From Bacteroides propionicifaciens DSM 19291 = JCM 14649 (lineage in GTDB: Bacteria > Bacteroidota > Bacteroidia > Bacteroidales > Bacteroidaceae), in NCBI RefSeq assembly GCF_000375405.1, contig NZ_AQWS01000008.1, positions 1 to 64,000 of the forward strand: a stretch of 64,000 nt of DNA, in the 5' to 3' direction. Positions 9,400 through 17,138 of this stretch are shown piece after piece (within the stretch, counting starts at the first letter, position 1; each line of letters starts with the position of its first letter). Position numbers and translations under genes: made by a program. The notes below the pieces were generated by a model that was not told the DNA's origin, did not search any database, and worked only from the letters and a program-made list of their open reading frames with translations.

Positions 9400-10814
9400 T
9401 ACTTCTTTACATTAGGTTCTTCAAGACCATATCCGTGTTTAGAGTCTTCTCTTTTAAGCCAGATACCCAATAGACCAGCAAAGATACCACAAGATGCAAA
9501 CACTAACATAGCATAAGTATAATCGTACACCCCGTCATTGGCATTAAGGATAGCAATAGGGTTTGTTTTTTCAAGAACAAAACCAATAAGGATTGGGAAC
9601 AACCATAAACCAAAGTTTTGCACCAAGAATACAATGCTATAAGCTGAGCCCAAGTACGCAGGCGCAACAAGATGAGGAACTGAAGGCCAAAGGGCTGCCG
9701 GGACTAAAGAGAAAGAAACGCCCAACAGTAGTATAGCAGCATAAGCTACAAATAGACTCGTAGGATCTCCTGACTGAAATGGATATAGAGCAAATGTTAA
9801 GTGACAAACAAATACCAATACAGATCCAATAATCAGCATTGTAGCTCCCTTACCTCGCGTATCTAAGAACCATCCCAAGATCGGAGTCAAAACAACAGCT
9901 CCAATTGGAAAATAAGAAAACAAGTCCGCAGCATCAGTAGTATCGAGTCCTAAATTGTTTTCAAGCATACTAGTTGCAAATTTCTGAAAAGGGAAGATTG
10001 CAGCATAATAAAGCACACAAAGACCAGCTACGATTAAGTAAACCTTATTTGAGATTAACTTGGTAAGATCACTAAATTTGAATGGTTCTTCGAACTCTTC
10101 ATCATCCTCCAATTGAATAGTTTTGTCTTGACTATTAAGTTTCTTATCCATCAATGAATAGACAAAGAAAGACAATAAACCCACACAAAGTAAAATACCA
10201 CAAACAGCAACAGGACGAACAATATCAGGAGTACCAAGGTTAGCAACATAGGGTGATAGACGAAATACTGCAAAAACCCCCAAACGAGCAATAGCCATTT
10301 CAATACCCATAGCCAATGCCATCTCTTTGCCGGTAAACCATTTTACAATAGTCTTAGATACAGTAATTCCAGCCATTTCGATTCCGCAGCCAAAAATTGC
10401 AAAACCAATAGATGCCAGCTTAGCTGACGCTGGAAATGAAGGTACAAAGCTATTTAGAAAGTCATAAACAGCACCACCTTCAACAAAGTAAGAAGATATT
10501 GCATACAACTTAATAGCTGCACCAATTATCATCAGCGTACAAGAGAGAAGTCCAGTAAAGCGAATCCCCATCTTATCAAGAATAATACCTGCAAAAAACA
10601 AGAAGAGTACAAACACATTTAAGAAATACTCAGAACTAGCAAAAGTTCCGTAGACTTCGGGAGTCCATCCTTTTTGTTGTTGTAAAAGCGTTTGTAAAGG
10701 AGAAAGAACATCAACAAACATGTATCCGAAGAACATAGTTGCTGAGACAAGAATCAATGCAGTCCAGCGAAGCAGCGTCGACTCTCTCATCGTTGTGTGA
10801 GAAATTTTATTCAT
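9399..10814 (-). CDS. Major facilitator superfamily transporter
   Basis: 471 residues with 12 predicted membrane helices and a charged cytoplasmic linker around residues 220-245 (KTIQLEDDEEFEEPF). The N-terminal half includes a FFAGIILDKMGIRFTG loop and the C-terminal half a GWFLDTRGKGA loop, both versions of the MFS D-x-x-G-R cytoplasmic loop. It resembles nitrate/oxalate-type MFS antiporters in layout, but the substrate cannot be told from sequence. Its stop overlaps the start of the PqqD-like gene. The upstream side is closed by the secG-operon terminator, so it probably has its own weak promoter between 10815 and 10837. Confidence 0.85.
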   Translation of the reverse strand: MNKISHTTMRESTLLRWTALILVSATMFFGYMFVDVLSPLQTLLQQQKGWTPEVYGTFASSEYFLNVFVLFLFFAGIILDKMGIRFTGLLSCTLMIIGAAIKLYAISSYFVEGGAVYDFLNSFVPSFPASAKLASIGFAIFGCGIEMAGITVSKTIVKWFTGKEMALAMGIEMAIARLGVFAVFRLSPYVANLGTPDIVRPVAVCGILLCVGLLSFFVYSLMDKKLNSQDKTIQLEDDEEFEEPFKFSDLTKLISNKVYLIVAGLCVLYYAAIFPFQKFATSMLENNLGLDTTDAADLFSYFPIGAVVLTPILGWFLDTRGKGATMLIIGSVLVFVCHLTFALYPFQSGDPTSLFVAYAAILLLGVSFSLVPAALWPSVPHLVAPAYLGSAYSIVFLVQNFGLWLFPILIGFVLEKTNPIAILNANDGVYDYTYAMLVFASCGIFAGLLGIWLKREDSKHGYGLEEPNVKK

Positions 10815-10837
10815 TTTATATACAGTTAATAGTCTCT

Positions 10838-10882
10838 AAAAGCAATTATGGCTGTAACTTTACAAGGTTACAGCCATAATTG
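10838..10882 (-). terminator. Intrinsic terminator of the rlmN-secG operon
   Basis: A perfect 16-bp inverted repeat (CAATTATGGCTGTAAC at 10843-10858 and its complement at 10867-10882) with an 8-base loop, followed in the minus direction by TTTT at 10838-10841. Confidence 0.85.
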
Positions 10883-10907
10883 TGATATCTTTAAGTATAC
10901 ATCAAAA

Positions 10908-11270
10908 TTAATTTGATGATGCAGAATCTTCAGCTACACTAGGAGTTTCAATAGGAGCAACTCCTTGGTCTTGGAAGTTATAAGGGTTCTCAACTTGTTG
11001 TTTCTGAGCTTGCTCTAGAAATCTGTTACCGTCTTGATCAGCATTTGTTGATGGTAAAACGTGAGCAGTAGCAATGCTTAAAATAACAATTGCCGCAGCA
11101 AGTCCCCAGGTCATTTTCTCAATGAAGTCGGTCATTTTAGGCACACCCATAATTTGATTAGTCGAAGAAAAACCTGAAGCTAAACCTCCACCTTTTGATT
11201 TTTGAATCAAAACGATTAGGCAAAGTGCTATTGAAAGCACTATAATCAATACTAGTAAAAATGTATACAT
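10908..11270 (-). CDS. secG: Preprotein translocase subunit SecG
   Basis: 120 residues. Two membrane helices (about residues 2-20 and 53-72) flank the conserved cytoplasmic loop with QKSKGGGLASGF and STNQIMG, the SecG signature. The acidic, Gln/Pro-rich C-terminal tail of about 45 residues is typical of Bacteroidota SecG. It associates with SecYE and aids SecA-driven export; secA itself is at 27595 in this window. It is the last gene of a minus-strand operon, 15 bases after the TPR gene. Confidence 0.93.
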   Translation of the reverse strand: MYTFLLVLIIVLSIALCLIVLIQKSKGGGLASGFSSTNQIMGVPKMTDFIEKMTWGLAAAIVILSIATAHVLPSTNADQDGNRFLEQAQKQQVENPYNFQDQGVAPIETPSVAEDSASSN

Positions 11271-11285
11271 CGTTGTTTTATTATA

Positions 11286-12086
11286 TTATTTCGATTTGTC
11301 ATTTATAATTAACTTCTCTAAGAACCTTATTTGGTCTGCAAAGTAAGCATTTTTATTTGGATATTTCAAGCTTAACTTTTTTAAAATTTCAAGAGCTTTA
11401 TCATATCTTTGTTGTTTAACGTATATTTTAGCTAATGTTTCAGTAAAGAAACCTTCATCTTCAGCCTCAGGCTCCTCTTTTAGAGCTAACGTACCGATTT
11501 CCACAGGATTTAGATTATTTTTACACTCATCACTTACTCGTATAACTTGATGCCTTTCACCTACACTTTTATTCTTCTGACTACGAAGAAATTCATCTAT
11601 CAAATCCTGACCATCCAAACTATTATCTTCAGCTTTAGTCTGCGAAACAGATTCTTCTAGTAAATAACCTGTATAGTCTGACGAGAGCTCTAAACCTTCT
11701 GAATAAGTTTCTTCTTGAGGTAAAGTCAATAAAAAAGAGTCAATTAAATCTAAAGTTTTATCCTCCTCTTTTACTTCATCACTTACAACAACCTTAGGTT
11801 TAACAGTGTTTAGAGGCTCGACAATAGTTTCGCCCAAACTGCTAACACTAGTATCCTCAAATAGGAAATAGAGCAATTTGCGATCTGCAATATAGAGTGC
11901 AGCCTTTTTAAGCTCATCAATAAAGTTATGAGCACCCATTCTTTTGAGAGCTGATAGGTACAAAATACGCAAAGGCTGTGAATAAGGATAGTCAATTACA
12001 GCCTCAGAGAGTAAATCTAAATTTGATTGAATCCCTAATTCTGAACCATTACTCAAAAGCTTTTTTAAAATAATTTCATCCATCAA
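11286..12086 (-). CDS. TPR-repeat protein of unknown function
   Basis: 266 residues, no signal peptide, starting on the base next to the lptE stop. The N-terminal 90 residues are helical (LLSEAVIDYPYSQPLRILYLSALK resembles a tetratricopeptide helix pair, quoted here as its core YPYSQPLRILYLSALK). The middle is acidic and low-complexity, and the C-terminus (TLAKIYVKQQRYDKALEIL) is a clear TPR. Its fixed place between lptE and secG suggests an envelope-assembly or secretion scaffold role. No specific function is known to me. Confidence 0.75.
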   Translation of the reverse strand: MMDEIILKKLLSNGSELGIQSNLDLLSEAVIDYPYSQPLRILYLSALKRMGAHNFIDELKKAALYIADRKLLYFLFEDTSVSSLGETIVEPLNTVKPKVVVSDEVKEEDKTLDLIDSFLLTLPQEETYSEGLELSSDYTGYLLEESVSQTKAEDNSLDGQDLIDEFLRSQKNKSVGERHQVIRVSDECKNNLNPVEIGTLALKEEPEAEDEGFFTETLAKIYVKQQRYDKALEILKKLSLKYPNKNAYFADQIRFLEKLIINDKSK

Positions 12087-12602
12087 TTACCAGTTAGCTA
12101 CTGTTGCATTAAATATTTGTTCTGTGATTTCTTTAACCATTTCAGCAATCAACTGATCTTGGACTGCTGTGAGCATTTGAGTTGACTCATAAGTTCTGAA
12201 TGCTGAAAACTGTTGTTCGAAATCTTGTTCATGATCGGTATTATTCGTAAATCTAACATTTACAGTCAGAGTAAGCTTAGTTTCAGACGAATAACCATCG
12301 GCAGCAACAGCCTGATTATATTGATTATAGCCTGTGATTTCTCCTTCAATCTCTAAATCAGCATCTCGATTAACAATTTCCAAACGGGTTTGACGAATAA
12401 ATATATCATTTATGTCTTCGTTGAATTTTGTTCCTAGTGGTGCATAAACATATGCTGACTTGATTGGAAAGTCAGCAATAGAAATGGTTTTCACCTTATC
12501 ATAGTTAATAGAAGATCCATTAAACTTATAAGAGATAGTGCAAGCTGTTAGAAACAAACAAAAAACACTCAATAACAAGGGGTTATTTTTAATCCAAGTC
12601 AT
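12087..12602 (-). CDS. lptE: LPS assembly lipoprotein LptE
   Basis: 171 residues. The lipoprotein signal peptide ends in LFLTAC, giving a lipidated Cys21, and the mature part starts TISYKFNGSSI, as in Bacteroidota LptE proteins. The domain is a small alpha/beta fold of about 150 residues. LptE plugs the LptD barrel (lptD is at 32617) and delivers LPS to the outer leaflet. The gene overlaps the end of the upstream regulator by 14 bases, so it is co-translated in the rlmN-secG operon. Confidence 0.88.
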   Translation of the reverse strand: MTWIKNNPLLLSVFCLFLTACTISYKFNGSSINYDKVKTISIADFPIKSAYVYAPLGTKFNEDINDIFIRQTRLEIVNRDADLEIEGEITGYNQYNQAVAADGYSSETKLTLTVNVRFTNNTDHEQDFEQQFSAFRTYESTQMLTAVQDQLIAEMVKEITEQIFNATVANW

Positions 12603-13809
12603 ATTCTTTAATTTTCCTATATAATGTACGCTCAGAGATATTTAAATCTTTAGCTGCACTTTTTCTTTTTCCATTATGCTTTAATAAAGCTCTTTTGATC
12701 ATTTCTTTTTCAACTTCATCTAAAGATAAAGTTTCTTCTATATACTCTTGTGTATCTTGAATATGATTATCTACAGTATCAAGACGAGAATCTAAGTTGA
12801 TTGTAGCAGGTGTATTCGGGGTATGCACAATTGGTGTATCATCTGGATAATAGTTCGAAATTCTATCATTCATAATATCATGTACTAATGACTTAAGATC
12901 TGTAATATCCTTTCGCATATCAAAAAGTACTTGATATAGAATCTCTCTCTCACTTTCAAACCCTGTTGATTTTCTGCCCAAGAGAGCAGGAAGATTCCCA
13001 CCTTTAATTTTTTCTGGTAAATATCTTAGAAGTATTTCACCAGTTATCTCACGCTGAGTTTCAATAATAGATATCTGTTCAGCAATATTCTTTAGTTGAC
13101 GAACATTTCCTGGCCAAGAGTAGGAAACTAATTCATGTTTAGCATCATCGGTAAGCTGTATAGAAGGCATATTGTATTTCTCTGCAAAATCTGCAGCAAA
13201 CTTTCTAAATAGTAATACCGAATCATTACCTCGCTCACGCAAAGGTGGAATTTCAATAGGTACAGTGTTTAGACGATAATAAAGGTCTTCTCTAAATCGA
13301 CCATCAGCTATTGCCTGACGAAGATTAACATTGGTAGCTGCGACAATCCTAACATCAGTTTTTTCAACTTTGGAAGAACCAACCTTAAGGAACTCACCAC
13401 TTTCAAGAACACGTAGCAATCGTGCTTGAGTTGGCAGAGGTAACTCACCGACTTCATCTAAGAAAATTGTACCCTTATCCGCTTCTCCAAAATAACCTTT
13501 ACGATCACCCAATGCACCAGTAAAAGATCCTTTTTCGTGACCGAAAAGCTCAGAATCAATAGTACCTTCAGGAATAGCACCACAATTGACAGCAATATAT
13601 TTACCATGCTTACGCCTGCTATACTGATGGATTATTTGAGGGAAACTTTCTTTTCCTACCCCACTCTCACCAGTAACCAGTACGCTTAAATCCGTTGGAG
13701 CAACTTGCATAGCAATATCAATCGCCCTAAGCAAGCCCGAGCAATTGCCAATTACCCCAAAACGCAATTTAACTTTTTGAATTTCAGCACTAGTCATAAT
13801 ATATTCCAT
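12589..13809 (-). CDS. Sigma-54-type transcriptional activator (AAA+ and Fis HTH)
   Basis: 406 residues. There is no receiver or sensor domain; the AAA+ module begins at once, with Walker A GESGVGKE, the sigma-54 contact loop GSFTGA, Walker B GTIFLDEVGELPL, and arginine-finger/sensor motifs REDLYYRLN and PGNVRQLKN. A linker of about 90 residues leads to a Fis-type HTH at the C-terminus (KRKSAAKDLNISERTLYRK). These features predict an activator of RpoN-dependent promoters. It sits between pdxA and lptE with a 6-base gap and a 14-base overlap. What it senses is unclear; the operon context points to envelope homeostasis. ATG at 13797 is an alternative start. Confidence 0.9.
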   Translation of the reverse strand: MEYIMTSAEIQKVKLRFGVIGNCSGLLRAIDIAMQVAPTDLSVLVTGESGVGKESFPQIIHQYSRRKHGKYIAVNCGAIPEGTIDSELFGHEKGSFTGALGDRKGYFGEADKGTIFLDEVGELPLPTQARLLRVLESGEFLKVGSSKVEKTDVRIVAATNVNLRQAIADGRFREDLYYRLNTVPIEIPPLRERGNDSVLLFRKFAADFAEKYNMPSIQLTDDAKHELVSYSWPGNVRQLKNIAEQISIIETQREITGEILLRYLPEKIKGGNLPALLGRKSTGFESEREILYQVLFDMRKDITDLKSLVHDIMNDRISNYYPDDTPIVHTPNTPATINLDSRLDTVDNHIQDTQEYIEETLSLDEVEKEMIKRALLKHNGKRKSAAKDLNISERTLYRKIKEYDLD

Positions 13810-13815
13810 TAACCT

Positions 13816-14919
13816 TTAAAAATCATCGTGATCGTCCTCTTTATCTAATACGAGCTTATCACTATCGTCTTTTTTATTGAAGTAAAGTCGCCCAAGAGGA
13901 TTAGCAGACAATCGTTCTTGCTCTTTACGGTATCGAAAAACATCAATAGCAGTATAAATAGCTTGTCGGAACGATGACTCACTAGCAATACCTTTACCAG
14001 CAATACTGTAAGCTGTACCATGAGCAGGAGAAGTTCTTACAACGGGTAAACCTGCAGTAAAATTAACACCATCCTCCATAGCCAATACCTTAAATGGAAT
14101 CAGACCTTGATCGTGATACATAGCAAGAATACCATCAAACTTAGTAAAGTCATTGGAACCAAAAAAACCATCAGCAGAGAAAGGACCATAGCAGAAAAGT
14201 CCATCTTCATTCATTTGTTGAATGGCTGGCTTAATGATTTCAATCTCTTCGTTACCCAATAAGCCATCATCACCAGCATGAGGATTTAAACCCAAAACAG
14301 CAATACGAGGTTTGGCAATACCAAAATCGTTAATTAAGCTTTGGTTGAAAATATTGATTTTACGCTCTATCAGTTCCTTAGTGAGTGCTAACGGAACTTC
14401 TCTCAAAGGAAGATGTCCAGTGGCAACAGCAACTCTAAAATCATCTTTCAATAATATCATTAATGACTTGTGACCGTCACCTAACCTATCTTCGAGGTAC
14501 TCAGTATGCCCTGGGAAATTAAAGTTTTCCGACTGAATCACATGTTTGTTAATAGGAGCAGTTACTAAAACATCAATAAGCCCATTCTTATAATCTTCTA
14601 CAGCGCACTCTAAAGATTTTAGAGCAGCTGCTCCAGCCTCTTTATCTTGAGTAGAAAACTCTACACGAACATCTGTATCGATACAGTTGAGAATACTCAA
14701 CGTGTTATCTGAAGCTTCTTCAATAGAGTTTATGATGCTAAAATTAGTCTCAACTTCAAGGCTTTTACCATGATAAGCCGCGACCTTAGGTGAACCATAA
14801 ACAACAGGGATGCAAAACTCAAGCATCTCTAAAGATGCAAATGTCTTTAAGATAACTTCATATCCAACTCCGTTGATATCCCCTTGGGTAATACCTACAA
14901 TAACTTTATTATTTCTCAT
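13816..14919 (-). CDS. pdxA: 4-hydroxythreonine-4-phosphate dehydrogenase
   Basis: 367 residues. Recognisable PdxA blocks are GITQGDINGVGYEVI at the N-terminus, TAPINKHVI, the metal-binding His in FPGHTEYLEDRL, LNPHAGDDGLLGNEE, and the nucleotide/substrate block RTSPAHGTAYSIAGKG. The enzyme oxidises 4-phosphohydroxy-L-threonine in pyridoxal 5'-phosphate synthesis; PLP is the cofactor of the racemase and MetY encoded in this window. A charged tail of about 15 residues (KDDSDKLVLDKEDDHDDF) is an addition to the core. It lies 15 bases after the DUF4837 gene. Confidence 0.94.
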   Translation of the reverse strand: MRNNKVIVGITQGDINGVGYEVILKTFASLEMLEFCIPVVYGSPKVAAYHGKSLEVETNFSIINSIEEASDNTLSILNCIDTDVRVEFSTQDKEAGAAALKSLECAVEDYKNGLIDVLVTAPINKHVIQSENFNFPGHTEYLEDRLGDGHKSLMILLKDDFRVAVATGHLPLREVPLALTKELIERKINIFNQSLINDFGIAKPRIAVLGLNPHAGDDGLLGNEEIEIIKPAIQQMNEDGLFCYGPFSADGFFGSNDFTKFDGILAMYHDQGLIPFKVLAMEDGVNFTAGLPVVRTSPAHGTAYSIAGKGIASESSFRQAIYTAIDVFRYRKEQERLSANPLGRLYFNKKDDSDKLVLDKEDDHDDF

Positions 14920-14934
14920 TTAAATAAATTACTC

Positions 14935-15969
14935 TTAATTAGAATCAGTATTTGCGATTTCAATCTCCTTTGCCAAAGCTCCAGGCAATCTTAATGTATA
15001 GAGAGAAGCCTCCATTTGTCTCATCAAGTTGCGCTTCATCTTTTCGGGAGCAAAAACAAAAGTATCTACAAATATTAATCGTTTATTTTGTTTGTCTAAA
15101 CGCATTTGAGCAACAAAAGGCCCTCCCATACGATCATTAACAACACGCCATAGGCCTCTAGCCTCCAGAGTATATTCATCTTGAACATTAATGGGTTTTA
15201 CCTCAGTCACTTCAGCGACAGTTGTCATATAAGACCCTTCACTTTCTCCTAAAACATTAACTCTTAATACAGAATCCCTCTTGTGAATCATATATTCAGG
15301 AGTAAAAGAGTCGTCATCTACATAAGGGATTGAATAGACCATAAAGTACCTTTCTGAGGTTCCTTCATTAGTTCCTGCCCAGAAAAAGTTTTCACCTGTT
15401 TTAGTTGATTTTAAATCACCAGACACCCAAACATCACTTCCAAACATTTCTTTAACGGTTGAAGCAATTTGTTGACTATGGTTCTTCTCTAAAATAGTAA
15501 TCTGCCGATTCATTTCAGCTTTTGTGAAATAATCCACTATAGAAGCTCCATTCTGAGTAACGTAGGCAGCTAAACTCTCTGCAGTCGGCCCTTGAATAGT
15601 TACTACAGACTGAGGATAGGCATACACATCGGAAGCGGTATTGAAACGAGGCTCAGTATAAATCTTATCTACTTTAACTATAACTAAGTTTCTAATAGGC
15701 TTGAGTATTCCATCAAAGTGCTGAGGGTCTGTATACATTAATTTAAATGCAGCCTCAGGCTGAGGTAGTCCTGGCACATTGCTAGTTAAGACCTCTGTAA
15801 CAGCTTCTCCCAAAGGTGAATCAACATATTTTTGGTCTATAACAACCAATAACTCATAGGGTAATCCACTAGAAGTAGGTGTCAAAGGACCACGCTTATT
15901 ACCTTGCTTACAGCTAACAAATACAATGCTCAAAAGCATTAGTAGACCTATAAACTTTATATTTTTCAT
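14935..15969 (-). CDS. DUF4837 family lipoprotein
   Basis: 344 residues from ATG 15969. The frame is open 15 codons further, but those codons lie inside rlmN, and the chosen ATG forms an ATGA overlap with the rlmN stop. A lipoprotein signal peptide ends LSIVFVSC with lipidated Cys about residue 20, followed by KQGNKRGPLTP and SSGLPYELLVVID. The rest is soluble and periplasmic or surface exposed. It matches the Bacteroidota DUF4837 family by its N-terminal block and size. No function is established. Confidence 0.85.
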   Translation of the reverse strand: MKNIKFIGLLMLLSIVFVSCKQGNKRGPLTPTSSGLPYELLVVIDQKYVDSPLGEAVTEVLTSNVPGLPQPEAAFKLMYTDPQHFDGILKPIRNLVIVKVDKIYTEPRFNTASDVYAYPQSVVTIQGPTAESLAAYVTQNGASIVDYFTKAEMNRQITILEKNHSQQIASTVKEMFGSDVWVSGDLKSTKTGENFFWAGTNEGTSERYFMVYSIPYVDDDSFTPEYMIHKRDSVLRVNVLGESEGSYMTTVAEVTEVKPINVQDEYTLEARGLWRVVNDRMGGPFVAQMRLDKQNKRLIFVDTFVFAPEKMKRNLMRQMEASLYTLRLPGALAKEIEIANTDSN

Positions 15970-17000
15970 AATGCAGTATTTTTTTGTTTTTCTATAGTCG
16001 ATAACATTCCACATGCAGCAAAAATATCTTCTCCACGAGAAGCACGTATTGTAGTAAATATACCATTATTTGACAAATAATCGCGAAACTTTGTCATAGT
16101 TTCTAAGTCAGCACCTACCAAATCAACATTTGGGATGGCATGAAAACGAATAAGATTAATTCGACAATCCACATTCTTAAGAAGCTTAACAAGCTCACGT
16201 GCATGATTCAAGTCGTCATTTTCATCTTTAAACATTATATATTCAAACGAGAGTCTACGCTGTTTTGAGAAATCATAATCCTTAAGGATGTCGACTATTT
16301 CGGTAATTGAGAAGGCTTTCTCTGCAGGCATAAGCTTGGCTCTTTGAATAGGAAATGGTGTATGAATACTAACAGCTAAGTGACAATCACTCTCCTTTAA
16401 AAAGCGCTCAAACCCTTTACGAAGACCAACAGTAGAAACTGTTATACGTTTAGGGCTCCACTTATATCCATAGTCAGAAGTTAGAATAGATAAAACCTTA
16501 AGTACTTCTTCAATATTATCCATGGGTTCTCCCATACCCATGAAAACAATATTCGTTAACTGATCTGATTCAGGGATGGATTGGATCTGGTTTAATATCT
16601 GATTAGCTGATAAATTAGCTCCGAAACCTTGCTTACCCGTCATACAAAAGACACAGTTCATTTTGCAACCAACCTGAGAAGAAACACAAAGTGTAGCTCT
16701 ATCATTATCTGGAATATAAACAGACTCGACAGTATGAAGGTTTCCAGCAGAGAATAAATATTTTATAGTACCATCAGAAGATTTAGCTTCATGAACAGGT
16801 TTAGAGCACCCAACTTCAAAACAAGAACTCAAGAGATTTCTATTTTTTAAAGAGATATTAGTCATCTCATCAATTGATGTGACTTTTTTCTCATAAAGCC
16901 AAGAAGCAATCTGTTTCGCTGTAAATTTAGGCATGTTCAACGAAGAAACTGTTTCTACAATCTCTTCTAATGTCATGCCTAGTAAAGGCTTTTTACTCAT
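15966..17000 (-). CDS. rlmN: 23S rRNA/tRNA adenine-C2 methyltransferase RlmN
   Basis: 344 residues from ATG 17000. The frame extends to 17039, but that is upstream of the promoter at 17027-17034, so the downstream ATG is chosen. It is a radical-SAM enzyme methylating A2503 of 23S rRNA and A37 of some tRNAs. The 4Fe-4S cluster motif is CKMNCVFC, preceded by VSSQVGC. GEPMDN, TVSTVGL, and the catalytic Cys near the end (FAACGML), with the partner Cys in the FCMTGKQG region, are all present. It is the first gene of the operon running to secG and overlaps the next gene by 4 bases. Confidence 0.95.
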   Translation of the reverse strand: MSKKPLLGMTLEEIVETVSSLNMPKFTAKQIASWLYEKKVTSIDEMTNISLKNRNLLSSCFEVGCSKPVHEAKSSDGTIKYLFSAGNLHTVESVYIPDNDRATLCVSSQVGCKMNCVFCMTGKQGFGANLSANQILNQIQSIPESDQLTNIVFMGMGEPMDNIEEVLKVLSILTSDYGYKWSPKRITVSTVGLRKGFERFLKESDCHLAVSIHTPFPIQRAKLMPAEKAFSITEIVDILKDYDFSKQRRLSFEYIMFKDENDDLNHARELVKLLKNVDCRINLIRFHAIPNVDLVGADLETMTKFRDYLSNNGIFTTIRASRGEDIFAACGMLSTIEKQKNTAL

Positions 17001-17026
17001 AATAGATAAATTTAATTTTGACACTG

Positions 17027-17034
17027 CAAAGGTA
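17027..17034 (-). promoter_or_regulatory. Promoter -7 box of the rlmN-secG operon
   Basis: Minus-strand TACCTTTG fits TAnnTTTG and ends 26 bases upstream of the chosen rlmN ATG. Confidence 0.55.
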
Positions 17035-17083
17035 ATCAATAAAAGAAGTATTTAAAGAATACGTTAGTTCCAATATAAAATAA

Positions 17084-17119
17084 AAAAAGCTAGTACATAG
17101 AATCATGCACTAGCTTTTT
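17084..17119 (-). terminator. Terminator downstream of ppiD
   Basis: Inverted repeat AAAAAGCTAGT (17084-17094) and ACTAGCTTTTT (17109-17119), followed in the minus direction by a T-rich tract. It separates ppiD from the rlmN promoter. Confidence 0.8.
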
Positions 17120-17138
17120 AGAAAATATATTTAACTAT

